Origin: Lachnospiraceae bacterium UBA3814
Lineage (GTDB): Bacteria; Bacillota; Clostridia; Lachnospirales; Lachnospiraceae
Assembly (NCBI GenBank): GCA_002368575.1
Contig: DFEA01000098.1
Span: 1-28,268, forward strand
Direction: 5' to 3'
Length of the DNA stretch: 28,268 nucleotides
Position numbers and translations under genes: made by a program. Each line of letters begins with the position of its first letter. Position 1 is the stretch's first letter. The notes under the pieces are model-generated. The model saw nothing but the letters and a program-made list of their open reading frames with translations, was not told the origin of the DNA and did no database searches. Shown here one piece after another: positions 17,315-24,868 of this stretch.

Positions 17315-20300
17315 TCACTGTTCCCCCTGTTCCTTTTTCTGGAACAACTCCGCAAGCATATAGAAGAGCTTTTCGGATTCTACGGGCTTGCTTATAAAGC
17401 TGTTCATTCCCGCTTCCCTGCAGCGCTCCTCGACTCCCTCCGTCACATCCGCGGTAAGCCCTATGACAGGTATGGTGGAAGCGTCCTCAAGTGGAAGATG
17501 TCTTATTTCCGTCGTCGCTTCCTCTCCGGATTTGACAGGCATCATCAGATCCATGAGGATAGCCTGGTAATGATAGGGGCCTCTTGCAAGGAACATATCC
17601 ACAGCCTCCTGTCCGTCTGAGGCAAGCTCCGCGTGTATCCCCTTTGTATTAAGGTTTTTTATTATCACTTCGGCATTTATCCTGTTATCGTCGACCACAA
17701 GGATGTTCTTTCCATAGAGCACCTGATCCTCATAGGTTTCTGCTCTGTGGGCGGAAAGCGCTATCTGCTCTTCGGTTGCCAGACTGTAGGAGAGCCTTAC
17801 CGTAAATATGCTGCCCTTACCTATAGAGCTCTCACATTCAATGCTTCCTCCCATAAGCTCAACAAGCTGTCTGCATATATACAGGCCCAGTCCCGCGCCG
17901 TCATGCAGATCGCCCTCTCTTATGTCCTGCTCAAAGGGAAGGAACATTTTCTGTTTGAAGCTGTCGGTTATTCCCACCCCGGTGTCTCTGATGGTGTAGG
18001 TATACTGCGCGCAGTTATTGGCATAACGGACCTCGGCGTTAAAAGAGACCTCGCCTCCCCTCGGGGTATACTTTATCCCGTTGGAAAGGAGATTAAGCAG
18101 CACTCTCTCAACATGAGGCACATCCATGAGCACGTATCTGTTCTGGGAACCGGAAATATTTACCGAAAAATGAAGGCCGGCCGAGCGCATCTGCTCTTCT
18201 ATTATGGTCTGTACCGAGCCTATGACCGTCTCCTCCCTTACCGCCGAGCTTGTAATGACTATCTTTCCGGCATTTATCCGGCTTGTCTCAAGTATCTCCT
18301 CAATAAGTCCCACGAGATAATCACTGGACATTTTGATCTTTTCCAGATTATCTCTCACACTGTCCGAGATAGACGCGTCCTTAAGGGTCAGCTCTGTAAG
18401 CCCGGATATTGCGGTCATGGGAGTCCTCATATCATGCGACATCTGGGACAGGAAATTCTCCTTTTCCTGCCCGGTACGCACTGCCTTTCTTAAGGCCCTT
18501 GCTATTTCCTCGATCTGCTCCTGATCGTCTATCTGCTTCGTGGTATCGACAAAGGTGAGCACCAGTCCCTGAAGCGTGGTCATCTGGTCCCTCACATCCG
18601 CGCCGTCAGCCTTTTCCAGCTTACCTCCCTCCTGTGAAAGGTAGGGCGCGATCCTGATAAGATAGGTCTTGCCCGCAATCGACGCACAGTGCTGCTCTAT
18701 CGGATCCATGGTGCTCAATACCTGGCTGCACTGCTGCATAAGGTCCACCGTGGTAAAGTTAAAGGTGATATATCTTAAGGATCTTCCGATATCCTGATCC
18801 GCCAGGTTGAACTCTGTCGAGATATACTCGGTATATTTCCTTATCTTAAGCTCCTTGTCCACCATCAGTATGCCCACCAGTGTCGTGGAAAGGAAATTAG
18901 CCATATCGTCATTAACGCTTGCCAGCTCATTTACCTTGGACTGGTATTCGGAATTGACGGTATACAGCTCCTCATTAACGGACTGAAGCTCCTCATTGGA
19001 GGACTGAAGCTCCTCATTTGCGGTAAGCAGCTCCTCGTTTGCGGCCTGCAGCTCAGCATTGACGGATTCAAGCTCTGTCACGGTCTGTCTCAGATCGTCC
19101 TTAGTAAGCCTGAGCTCCTGCTCAAGATCCGATATCCGTTTCGATGCCGCAGTATCGATCCTGTACTCCTCTACATTTCCCGACAGCTCCGCGTTTCCGC
19201 GTAAAAAGGCTATTCCGGTAAAATTAGTTTTAAGGCCATGCCTGTCAAGTATGGGCTGCGCAACGATCGCTATATGCTCCGGGTTCTCCGAAAGCCTGAC
19301 CGGAACGTTCTCATAGCTTACCTTCTCATCCTTCTCCCTTGAATCCTTCAGCACTGTGGATACCGCGATCCTAAGGTCCGGGCGGATGAGCATGAATATA
19401 TCAAGGGTAGCATCCCCCGAGGGGATCGACAAAAACTGTGAACAGTCTCCGTAGGAGCGGACAAGCTCATTCTTTTCATTCACCAGCACACAGGCAGGCA
19501 TAAGCGCCTCCAGCACCGAGGTGTCAAGCTCCGCGCTCTTATGCTTTACCTCAGCATCATCCTCCGTTTCCTGTATGGGAATGGGCTCAAGCATGTTTTC
19601 AAAGGAGGGCATCGTATAGGCAAAATGCTCATGCACCGGTGCCTTGCCTGCGATATTATGTATGAATATCTTTTCGTTTGCGCACACGCCCCGGAATATC
19701 TCGTCATAATCTATGACGGACTCGCTCCTTCCGAGGAAAAGATATCCCTGATCGTTCAGGGCCTTATGGAAGATGGCAAACAGGTTCCTCTGAAGAACGG
19801 TCTGGAAATATATCAGCACGTTCCTGCAGCTTATAAGATCGAGCCTTCCAAAGGGCGGATCCTGAAAGATATTATGCTGGGCGAATATTATCATCTGGCG
19901 TATGTCATGATGTATGACATACTTGTTGCCCTTTCGCGTAAAATATTTGGAGAGCCTGGTGACCGACACGTCCTCTATGATGTTATCGCTGTATACACCC
20001 CTTACCGCACTCGCTATGGAGTCTGATTCCAGATCGGTCGCAAAGATCTTGATATCCCTTCGAAAGCCCAGCTCCTCCATCGCTTCGGCAAAAAGGATGG
20101 CTATGGAATAGGCCTCCTCACCGGTTGAGCAGCCCGCGACCCAGACCCTGATCTGCTTTTCCCTGGGTGAGCTTCTGAGAATATGCTTTATGACCGTTTC
20201 CTTAAGAACATCAAAATATTCCGAGTCCCTGAAAAAGCTGGTAACACCGATAAGCACCTCTTTTGCGAGGGTCTTTGCCTCCTCGGGATTATTGTTTAAG

Positions 20301-21070
20301 TAGGTGACATATTCATTAAGGTTGCGGCTGTGGGTTATGACCAGTCTTCGCTCAATACGCCTGAGGATAGTAGTCTGCTTGTAATATGCGTAGTTTATGT
20401 TTGTAACATTTCGAAGGATCGAGAAGATCTGTGACATCAGATCCTGATCCGACAAAAGGAACCTGGAGTTTGACTCAATTATAGAAGCTGCTATATGAGC
20501 CATCTCCTTGGCGATGGAATCCGGGTTCTGAACCATGTCCACAAAACCGGTCGCAATGGCATTTCTCGGCATTCCGTCAAACTTTGCGGATTCCGGTGTC
20601 TGAACGATAATGACGCCGTTCTGTTCCTTTATCGATCTTATCCCGCTGGTACCGTCGGAACCGGTCCCGGAAAGGATCACGGCAACAGCTCTGTTTTCAT
20701 AGGCCGCAGCAAGGGATCTGAAGAAAATATCTATGGGATGATTGATTATCCCAAGATCATATTCCTTTAAATGGAGGACATCCTCCTCAATTTCAACATT
20801 GTAGCGCGGCGGAATCATATAGACATGATTACGCTCTATCGTCATGCCGTCCCTTATCTCAGTTACCGGCATCGCGCTGTATTTTTCGAGTATGCCCGCA
20901 AGCATGCTCTTATGATCGGGTGCCAGATGCTGGATTATGACAAAGGCCATTCCGGTATTTGAAGGTAAAAAAGTAAGGAACTGCTGAAGTGCCTCCAGGC
21001 CGCCTGCGGACGCGCCTATCCCAACTACACAGCTGGGCTTCAAACTGACCGACTGATGTACAGTATTCAT
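17315..21070 (-). CDS. CheB-CheR-PAS-histidine kinase-receiver fusion protein
   Basis: A cytoplasmic multi-domain sensor of 1251 residues with no transmembrane helix. In order: a CheB methylesterase domain (about 14-195) with Ser in GIGASAGG (S21), His in IIQHLAPDH (H48) and Asp in SGTGSDG (D139); a CheR methyltransferase domain (about 205-470) with the SAM motif VAGCSTGEEAYS; a coiled coil of repeated EELQS-type units (about 650-720); a PAS domain (about 725-845); HisKA with SHDMRTPMTA (H879); HATPase with an N box (LLNLLSNGIKYTP), DTGVG and GAGLGL; and a receiver (about 1121-1245) with phospho-Asp D1174 in ILMDLMMPVKSG. CheB/CheR-fused kinases are known in bacteria but their targets are poorly defined. 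The ATG at 21070 follows a GAGAGGGGGAT site; a longer frame starts at 21091. The Hpt gene follows directly. Confidence 0.93.
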   Translation of the reverse strand: MNTVHQSVSLKPSCVVGIGASAGGLEALQQFLTFLPSNTGMAFVIIQHLAPDHKSMLAGILEKYSAMPVTEIRDGMTIERNHVYMIPPRYNVEIEEDVLHLKEYDLGIINHPIDIFFRSLAAAYENRAVAVILSGTGSDGTSGIRSIKEQNGVIIVQTPESAKFDGMPRNAIATGFVDMVQNPDSIAKEMAHIAASIIESNSRFLLSDQDLMSQIFSILRNVTNINYAYYKQTTILRRIERRLVITHSRNLNEYVTYLNNNPEEAKTLAKEVLIGVTSFFRDSEYFDVLKETVIKHILRSSPREKQIRVWVAGCSTGEEAYSIAILFAEAMEELGFRRDIKIFATDLESDSIASAVRGVYSDNIIEDVSVTRLSKYFTRKGNKYVIHHDIRQMIIFAQHNIFQDPPFGRLDLISCRNVLIYFQTVLQRNLFAIFHKALNDQGYLFLGRSESVIDYDEIFRGVCANEKIFIHNIAGKAPVHEHFAYTMPSFENMLEPIPIQETEDDAEVKHKSAELDTSVLEALMPACVLVNEKNELVRSYGDCSQFLSIPSGDATLDIFMLIRPDLRIAVSTVLKDSREKDEKVSYENVPVRLSENPEHIAIVAQPILDRHGLKTNFTGIAFLRGNAELSGNVEEYRIDTAASKRISDLEQELRLTKDDLRQTVTELESVNAELQAANEELLTANEELQSSNEELQSVNEELYTVNSEYQSKVNELASVNDDMANFLSTTLVGILMVDKELKIRKYTEYISTEFNLADQDIGRSLRYITFNFTTVDLMQQCSQVLSTMDPIEQHCASIAGKTYLIRIAPYLSQEGGKLEKADGADVRDQMTTLQGLVLTFVDTTKQIDDQEQIEEIARALRKAVRTGQEKENFLSQMSHDMRTPMTAISGLTELTLKDASISDSVRDNLEKIKMSSDYLVGLIEEILETSRINAGKIVITSSAVREETVIGSVQTIIEEQMRSAGLHFSVNISGSQNRYVLMDVPHVERVLLNLLSNGIKYTPRGGEVSFNAEVRYANNCAQYTYTIRDTGVGITDSFKQKMFLPFEQDIREGDLHDGAGLGLYICRQLVELMGGSIECESSIGKGSIFTVRLSYSLATEEQIALSAHRAETYEDQVLYGKNILVVDDNRINAEVIIKNLNTKGIHAELASDGQEAVDMFLARGPYHYQAILMDLMMPVKSGEEATTEIRHLPLEDASTIPVIGLTADVTEGVEERCREAGMNSFISKPVESEKLFYMLAELFQKKEQGEQ
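18966..19070. repeat. Five 21-bp tandem repeats encoding a coiled coil
   Basis: Five successive 21-bp units on the plus strand each begin AGCTC (18966, 18987, 19008, 19029, 19050). On the minus strand they encode heptads such as NEELQS within the linker between the CheR and PAS parts. The first units differ at only a few bases, which suggests recent duplication. A change in copy number would keep frame and lengthen the coil by whole heptads. Confidence 0.75.
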
Positions 21071-21141
21071 CCTATCCCCCTCTCTGCACACTGTTTTCCT
21101 TTGGAAAATCGTGTGCTGGTGCGAACTTCACCTATTAAATG

Positions 21142-21147
21142 ATTATA
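21142..21147 (-). promoter_or_regulatory. Likely -10 box of the hybrid kinase promoter
   Basis: A perfect TATAAT on the minus strand, about 70 bp upstream of the ATG at 21070. The -35 region is poor (T-rich, near 21165-21170). It overlaps the upstream region of the divergent promoter at 21188-21196, separated by an A8 run (21159-21166) and a T7 run (21173-21179) that can form a bent or hairpin element. Confidence 0.55.
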
Positions 21148-21187
21148 AACCTGTTCGGAAAAAAAACCACTATTTTTTTATTATCTA

Positions 21188-21196
21188 TGTTATAAT
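21188..21196 (+). promoter_or_regulatory. Extended -10 promoter giving a leaderless transcript
   Basis: TGTTATAAT (21188-21196) is a perfect extended -10. Seven bases later comes the ATG at 21204, which is where transcription should start. There is no recognisable -35 box and no ribosome binding site between the promoter and the ATG. Confidence 0.65.
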
Positions 21197-21203
21197 ACGC
21201 CTC

Positions 21204-22805
21204 ATGGATAAGAGTTTAAATTTCAGCGACAAGGCTGCGCTTTTCGATAAATTTCTCAACGCCTGTTATGAGGTTGTGATCCATATAGACAGGGCATCCG
21301 GAAATGCCGAAACCCTGTATTCAAAGGATCCGGTCTGGGATGTTACCATTGGCAATCCTTACCCCTTTGAAGAGACCTTTAACAGATATCTGGCTAACTA
21401 CCTTGCCATCTCAGACAGGGATTTTCCGTTTATGTCCGTAAGTCTTGAGGATATCAGGCTTAACGTGACTTCAAAGCATGATTTTCCCATTCTTTACACC
21501 ATCCAGGGGCCTGACGGCGGTCTGCATGTTAAGGAAGGGCTGTTTTTCAGGGACGATTCCTCTATATGGCTCTTCATAGCCGACATAACCCAGAGCTACG
21601 AAAAGGCGGATAAGCGTATACACAACCTGAACGATGCCGTAAGCCTTACCACAGCCGGAAATGAGGAGAAAAATGCCATCTACAGTATTATGCAGGACAG
21701 CCTGAGAAAGCCTCTCTACTCCACTATGGGTATACTTTATATCTCAGGCAACACCAGGGAAGACGCCAATATAATCGGCAGCTATGTAAACAATCTTCCT
21801 CTTTCCGGAATGCAGCTGAACGAATTTATCGAGGATATAAATGATCTGAAGCAGATAGCTGAAGACAGGCTGGTGCTTAAGCCGGAGCCTGTCAGGCTTC
21901 AAAAGGTGCTTAAGGATATCCATTCGGTAATGAAGACCGTCTGTGAGGACAGGGGATATCTCTTCAGCAGCTCGCAAACCATAATTTCGGAGGCTGATGT
22001 ATATCTGGATTCCCACCTCTTCAGCCAGCTTATGTACCGGATCCTCCAGATCATTCTGGCCAGCTCCGTCCGCGGAAGCAGGATACACATGTTCACACAG
22101 GAGTTTCCTTCACCCTCAGGCAGGCTGACCTGTGAATTTTCTCTTGAGTGTACCGGTGTGATCCTTGACGCTGAGAGAATGTCTGTCCTTATCCGGCCCT
22201 ATGACCTTATTAAGGAGATCGCCGAAAAAAATCCTGATTCCTTTGATGTTTCAAGTGTGATACTTAAGTATTATCTTTCACTTTTCGGCGCCGAGACCCT
22301 TATCATAGAATCGGACGGAAACAGGGGCAGCCGCATCTCGTTCATTCTTTCCTTCGATATGACCTCACAGACCAGGAAGCAGGCCGAGGAGGTCATCGAA
22401 CGGCTGGCGCCTAAGCTTAAGGGTATAAGGGTCCTCATCGTCGATGACAATGATGTTACCCTTGATATAGAGGAAAGGCTGCTTTCAGGCTACGGCATAT
22501 ACACCGAAAGAGCCATCAACGGTCAGGATGCCATTAATGTATTCACCGCGGAGAACGGAAATTTTGACGTTATACTGATGGATATCCTGATGCCCGATAC
22601 AGACGGGCTTGAGGCCACAAGAAGGATAAGACGGCTTAAGGATGTCCCGGGTGCCGAGACGATACCCGTGATCGCAATGACTGTCGGAGCCTTCCGAAAG
22701 GACTTCAAGGAGAGCCTTGACGCGGGAATGAACGCCCACCTTATAAAGCCTATAAATCCGGAAAGACTGTTCACCGTATTATGCAGTGTTCTGGGAAGAG
22801 AATAG
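21204..22805 (+). CDS. Response-regulator protein with degenerate histidine kinase domains
   Basis: A 533-residue soluble protein. The N-terminal 150 residues look like a PAS-type sensor (ending DDSSIWLFIADITQSYEKA). Next comes a HisKA-like helical hairpin in which the phospho-accepting histidine is gone: the canonical SHELRTPL is QDSLRKPL (residues 164-171), with Asp at the His position. The ATPase region keeps its overall pattern (HLFSQLMYRILQIIL, then SRISFILSF) but lacks the N-box asparagine and the glycine boxes. The C-terminal receiver (about 408-530) is intact: VDDND, D460 in ILMDILMPDTDG and a Lys in LIKPI. It probably receives phosphate from another kinase, perhaps through the Hpt protein at 16954. 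I use the ATG at 21204. The frame extends to a GTG at 21111, but that stretch is promoter sequence. Confidence 0.85.
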   Translation: MDKSLNFSDKAALFDKFLNACYEVVIHIDRASGNAETLYSKDPVWDVTIGNPYPFEETFNRYLANYLAISDRDFPFMSVSLEDIRLNVTSKHDFPILYTIQGPDGGLHVKEGLFFRDDSSIWLFIADITQSYEKADKRIHNLNDAVSLTTAGNEEKNAIYSIMQDSLRKPLYSTMGILYISGNTREDANIIGSYVNNLPLSGMQLNEFIEDINDLKQIAEDRLVLKPEPVRLQKVLKDIHSVMKTVCEDRGYLFSSSQTIISEADVYLDSHLFSQLMYRILQIILASSVRGSRIHMFTQEFPSPSGRLTCEFSLECTGVILDAERMSVLIRPYDLIKEIAEKNPDSFDVSSVILKYYLSLFGAETLIIESDGNRGSRISFILSFDMTSQTRKQAEEVIERLAPKLKGIRVLIVDDNDVTLDIEERLLSGYGIYTERAINGQDAINVFTAENGNFDVILMDILMPDTDGLEATRRIRRLKDVPGAETIPVIAMTVGAFRKDFKESLDAGMNAHLIKPINPERLFTVLCSVLGRE

Positions 22806-22846
22806 CTTATTGTATAGCTTTTTGTAACGCTTTTGTAAAAAAGAGA

Positions 22847-22881
22847 AAATGCTCCGTCCGGCTTTACCGGACGGAGCATTT
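22847..22881. terminator. Bidirectional intrinsic terminator
   Basis: A perfect 15-bp stem (AAATGCTCCGTCCGG paired with its complement) closes a CTTTA loop. T-rich sequence follows on the plus side (TCTCTGTTTT) and, on the minus strand, TCTCTTTTTTAC. It lies between the convergent genes ending at 22805 and 22925 and can serve both. Confidence 0.9.
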
Positions 22882-22924
22882 CTCTGTTTTGTCGTTATAT
22901 GCTGTATAGAACAGCAGCAGATCC

Positions 22925-24640
22925 TTAAACCGTAAAGAAGCTTATCTCATCATTCAGTCTGGAAGCAAGCTCCTGAAGCTCACTTGAAGCATGATTGATC
23001 ATCTCAAAGGTCGCGTTAAGCTCCTGCATGGAGGCGGTAGTCTCCTCGGTCGAGGCCGCATTCTCCTCGGATACCGCGGACAGATCCGAAATAACATTCA
23101 ACAGACCGTTCTTCGACTCATTAAGAGTATCCACACGATTGGAGATACCGGTGGAGCTGCCGGAAACGCTGGCGACGTTCTCCTGCATACTTATCATATC
23201 ATTCTTCGTTGATTCTATCTTGGATGTCTGAGCCTCTATCGCGCTGTTGAGATCCTTGACCGTCTGTACCGTCTTCTCTGATTCATTTATAAGACTTGAG
23301 ATTATACCGTTAATGGTTACGGTAGCCTCCTGCGTCTGAGACGCAAGCTCTCCTATCTCATTTGCTACTACCGCAAAGCCTCTTCCCGCTTCACCCGCAC
23401 GCGCCGCCTCAATGGATGCGTTCAGGGCAAGGAGGTTCGTCTGTGAGGAAATATTGGTAATAAGGTCGGAAGCCTCTGATATCTTCCTTGCCGCATCGTT
23501 CGTCGAACGGATCTGGGCATCGATTATCCTCATGCTCTCTACTGTGGACTCGTTCTGGCTCATGAGCTGGTCAAGAGCCTCCATGGCACGGTTGCTTGCC
23601 GAAGCCATGCTCTCGGCATATGAACCAAGCTCCTTTACGTTGTCCATGATGCCCTCGATATCGGTACCGATGTTTGCGGTGTCGTTTGCGGAGGTCTGTA
23701 CGCTCTCAGCCTGTCCCACGGCGCCCTTTGAAATATCATCGATAGCGCTGGTAACCTGGTTGGATGCTTCCGCCGCCTGCTGAGCAGAATCGGAAAGCGA
23801 CTCTCCTGCATCCGAAACATCACCGGAAAGGGACTTGGCGGTGCTGAGAACCTTCTTAAGCTCATCCGTAAGGATGCTTGCGCTCTCTGCTATGGTACCG
23901 AGCTCGTCGGTCCTCTTAAGCGCGTCCTCCGAAAATTCCACCCTGAGATCTCCGGTAGCCATCTGGGAGATCGCGTCAACAATGTTCTTCATTGCGTGGG
24001 CACTGCTCCTGTAAAGAACGATGCCGATGATGATGACGATCAGGATGCAGCCGACAGCCAGACCGATCATCATAAAGATTATCCTTCTTATCTGCTTGTT
24101 TATGTCAGCCGTTTTTCTGAAGGCACAGGTCATTCCGCCAACATTCCCGTTGTCGTCAAGGACCGGGGCATATACGCCCGAATACTGTTCGCCCGCCACA
24201 ACATAGTTGGTACGGTAATATGTCTGCTTATTCTGTACCACCCTGGAATATATGTCGCTGGGAGCGATGGTGTCGTTATTCTTACGTCCCACAGGGGAAC
24301 CGTTTACGGTAGTTATCGCCCTTATATTATCATAAAAGATAGCGTAATCCAGTCCCGTCTGCTGCTTAAGAGCCCCGATGAACTCTCCCTTAAACGCATG
24401 ATCACCCTTCCACAGGACGTCATCCTCATCCAGGTTCCACGGGCCCTCATACATACGCTGTATCTCATCCGCCATCTGGATCGCTGCCGTATTCAGGGTC
24501 TCCTCCACGAGATTCTCATACGCACTGGAGAGCTCTGTGGAGCTTACGAGAGTAAGCAGAAGCGCTACCGCCGTACACGCTGCCACCGAGATCATAATAA
24601 TGTTCAGTACCAGCTTCTTTGACCTTTTTTTTGCCTTCAT
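22925..24640 (-). CDS. Methyl-accepting chemotaxis protein
   Basis: A transmembrane chemoreceptor of 571 residues that would control the CheA kinase. TM1 spans about residues 11-33. An extracellular sCache-like sensor (about 40-180) contains DYAIFYDN and GVYAPVLDDNGNVGGM. TM2 spans about 187-210 and a HAMP domain about 211-265. The cytoplasmic coiled coil has the conserved hairpin tip (TNLLALNASIEAARAGEAGRGFAVVANEI). Methylation-type segments rich in Glu, Gln and Ala flank it, for example SEENAASTEETTASM. There is no C-terminal CheR-docking pentapeptide; the protein ends ISFFTV. The ligand cannot be read from sequence. The ATG at 24640 has the strong ribosome binding site AAGGGAGGA. It has its own promoter, and its 3' end uses the bidirectional terminator. 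Confidence 0.95.
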   Translation of the reverse strand: MKAKKRSKKLVLNIIMISVAACTAVALLLTLVSSTELSSAYENLVEETLNTAAIQMADEIQRMYEGPWNLDEDDVLWKGDHAFKGEFIGALKQQTGLDYAIFYDNIRAITTVNGSPVGRKNNDTIAPSDIYSRVVQNKQTYYRTNYVVAGEQYSGVYAPVLDDNGNVGGMTCAFRKTADINKQIRRIIFMMIGLAVGCILIVIIIGIVLYRSSAHAMKNIVDAISQMATGDLRVEFSEDALKRTDELGTIAESASILTDELKKVLSTAKSLSGDVSDAGESLSDSAQQAAEASNQVTSAIDDISKGAVGQAESVQTSANDTANIGTDIEGIMDNVKELGSYAESMASASNRAMEALDQLMSQNESTVESMRIIDAQIRSTNDAARKISEASDLITNISSQTNLLALNASIEAARAGEAGRGFAVVANEIGELASQTQEATVTINGIISSLINESEKTVQTVKDLNSAIEAQTSKIESTKNDMISMQENVASVSGSSTGISNRVDTLNESKNGLLNVISDLSAVSEENAASTEETTASMQELNATFEMINHASSELQELASRLNDEISFFTV

Positions 24641-24762
24641 ACAAAATCCTCCCTTATTTTTTGTTCTGCATTTTCATACCCGTAAAAAACAGGAACCTGC
24701 TTTAATGGGCATACCATGCAGGATTTTCAGAACCACCCGGCAAAAGGCCTTCCGGGCAGAAC

Positions 24763-24771
24763 ATTGTATCA
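24763..24771 (-). promoter_or_regulatory. Possible extended -10 promoter of the chemoreceptor gene
   Basis: TGATACAAT on the minus strand (24771-24763), with no clear -35 box. The predicted leader is about 115 nt and holds a short hairpin (CCCGG...CCGGG, around 24737-24755). No convincing motility sigma (TAAA-N15-GCCGATAA) promoter was found in the 228-bp gap. Confidence 0.4.
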
Positions 24772-24868
24772 GGCCGCAAAAGAAACCACACGCCTTATAT
24801 TATTTTACTGTATTATTAAAATTCTGTAAACATATTTTTGTGAAAATTAGCTAAAAACGTTACCTTCT

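Noticed and set aside
19541..20026. 161-codon plus-strand frame inside the hybrid kinase gene
   Set aside because: It is antisense to the conserved CheR and linker regions, with no start signals.
21111..21203. N-terminal extension of the receiver protein from a GTG at 21111
   Set aside because: The stretch contains two promoter elements and A/T runs, lacks a ribosome binding site and encodes an implausible sequence.
24641..24868. Motility sigma factor promoter or small gene between the chemoreceptor and the phosphatase
   Set aside because: No TAAA-N15-GCCGATAA match was found, and the plus-strand frame across this gap (24537-24854) begins inside the chemoreceptor gene.
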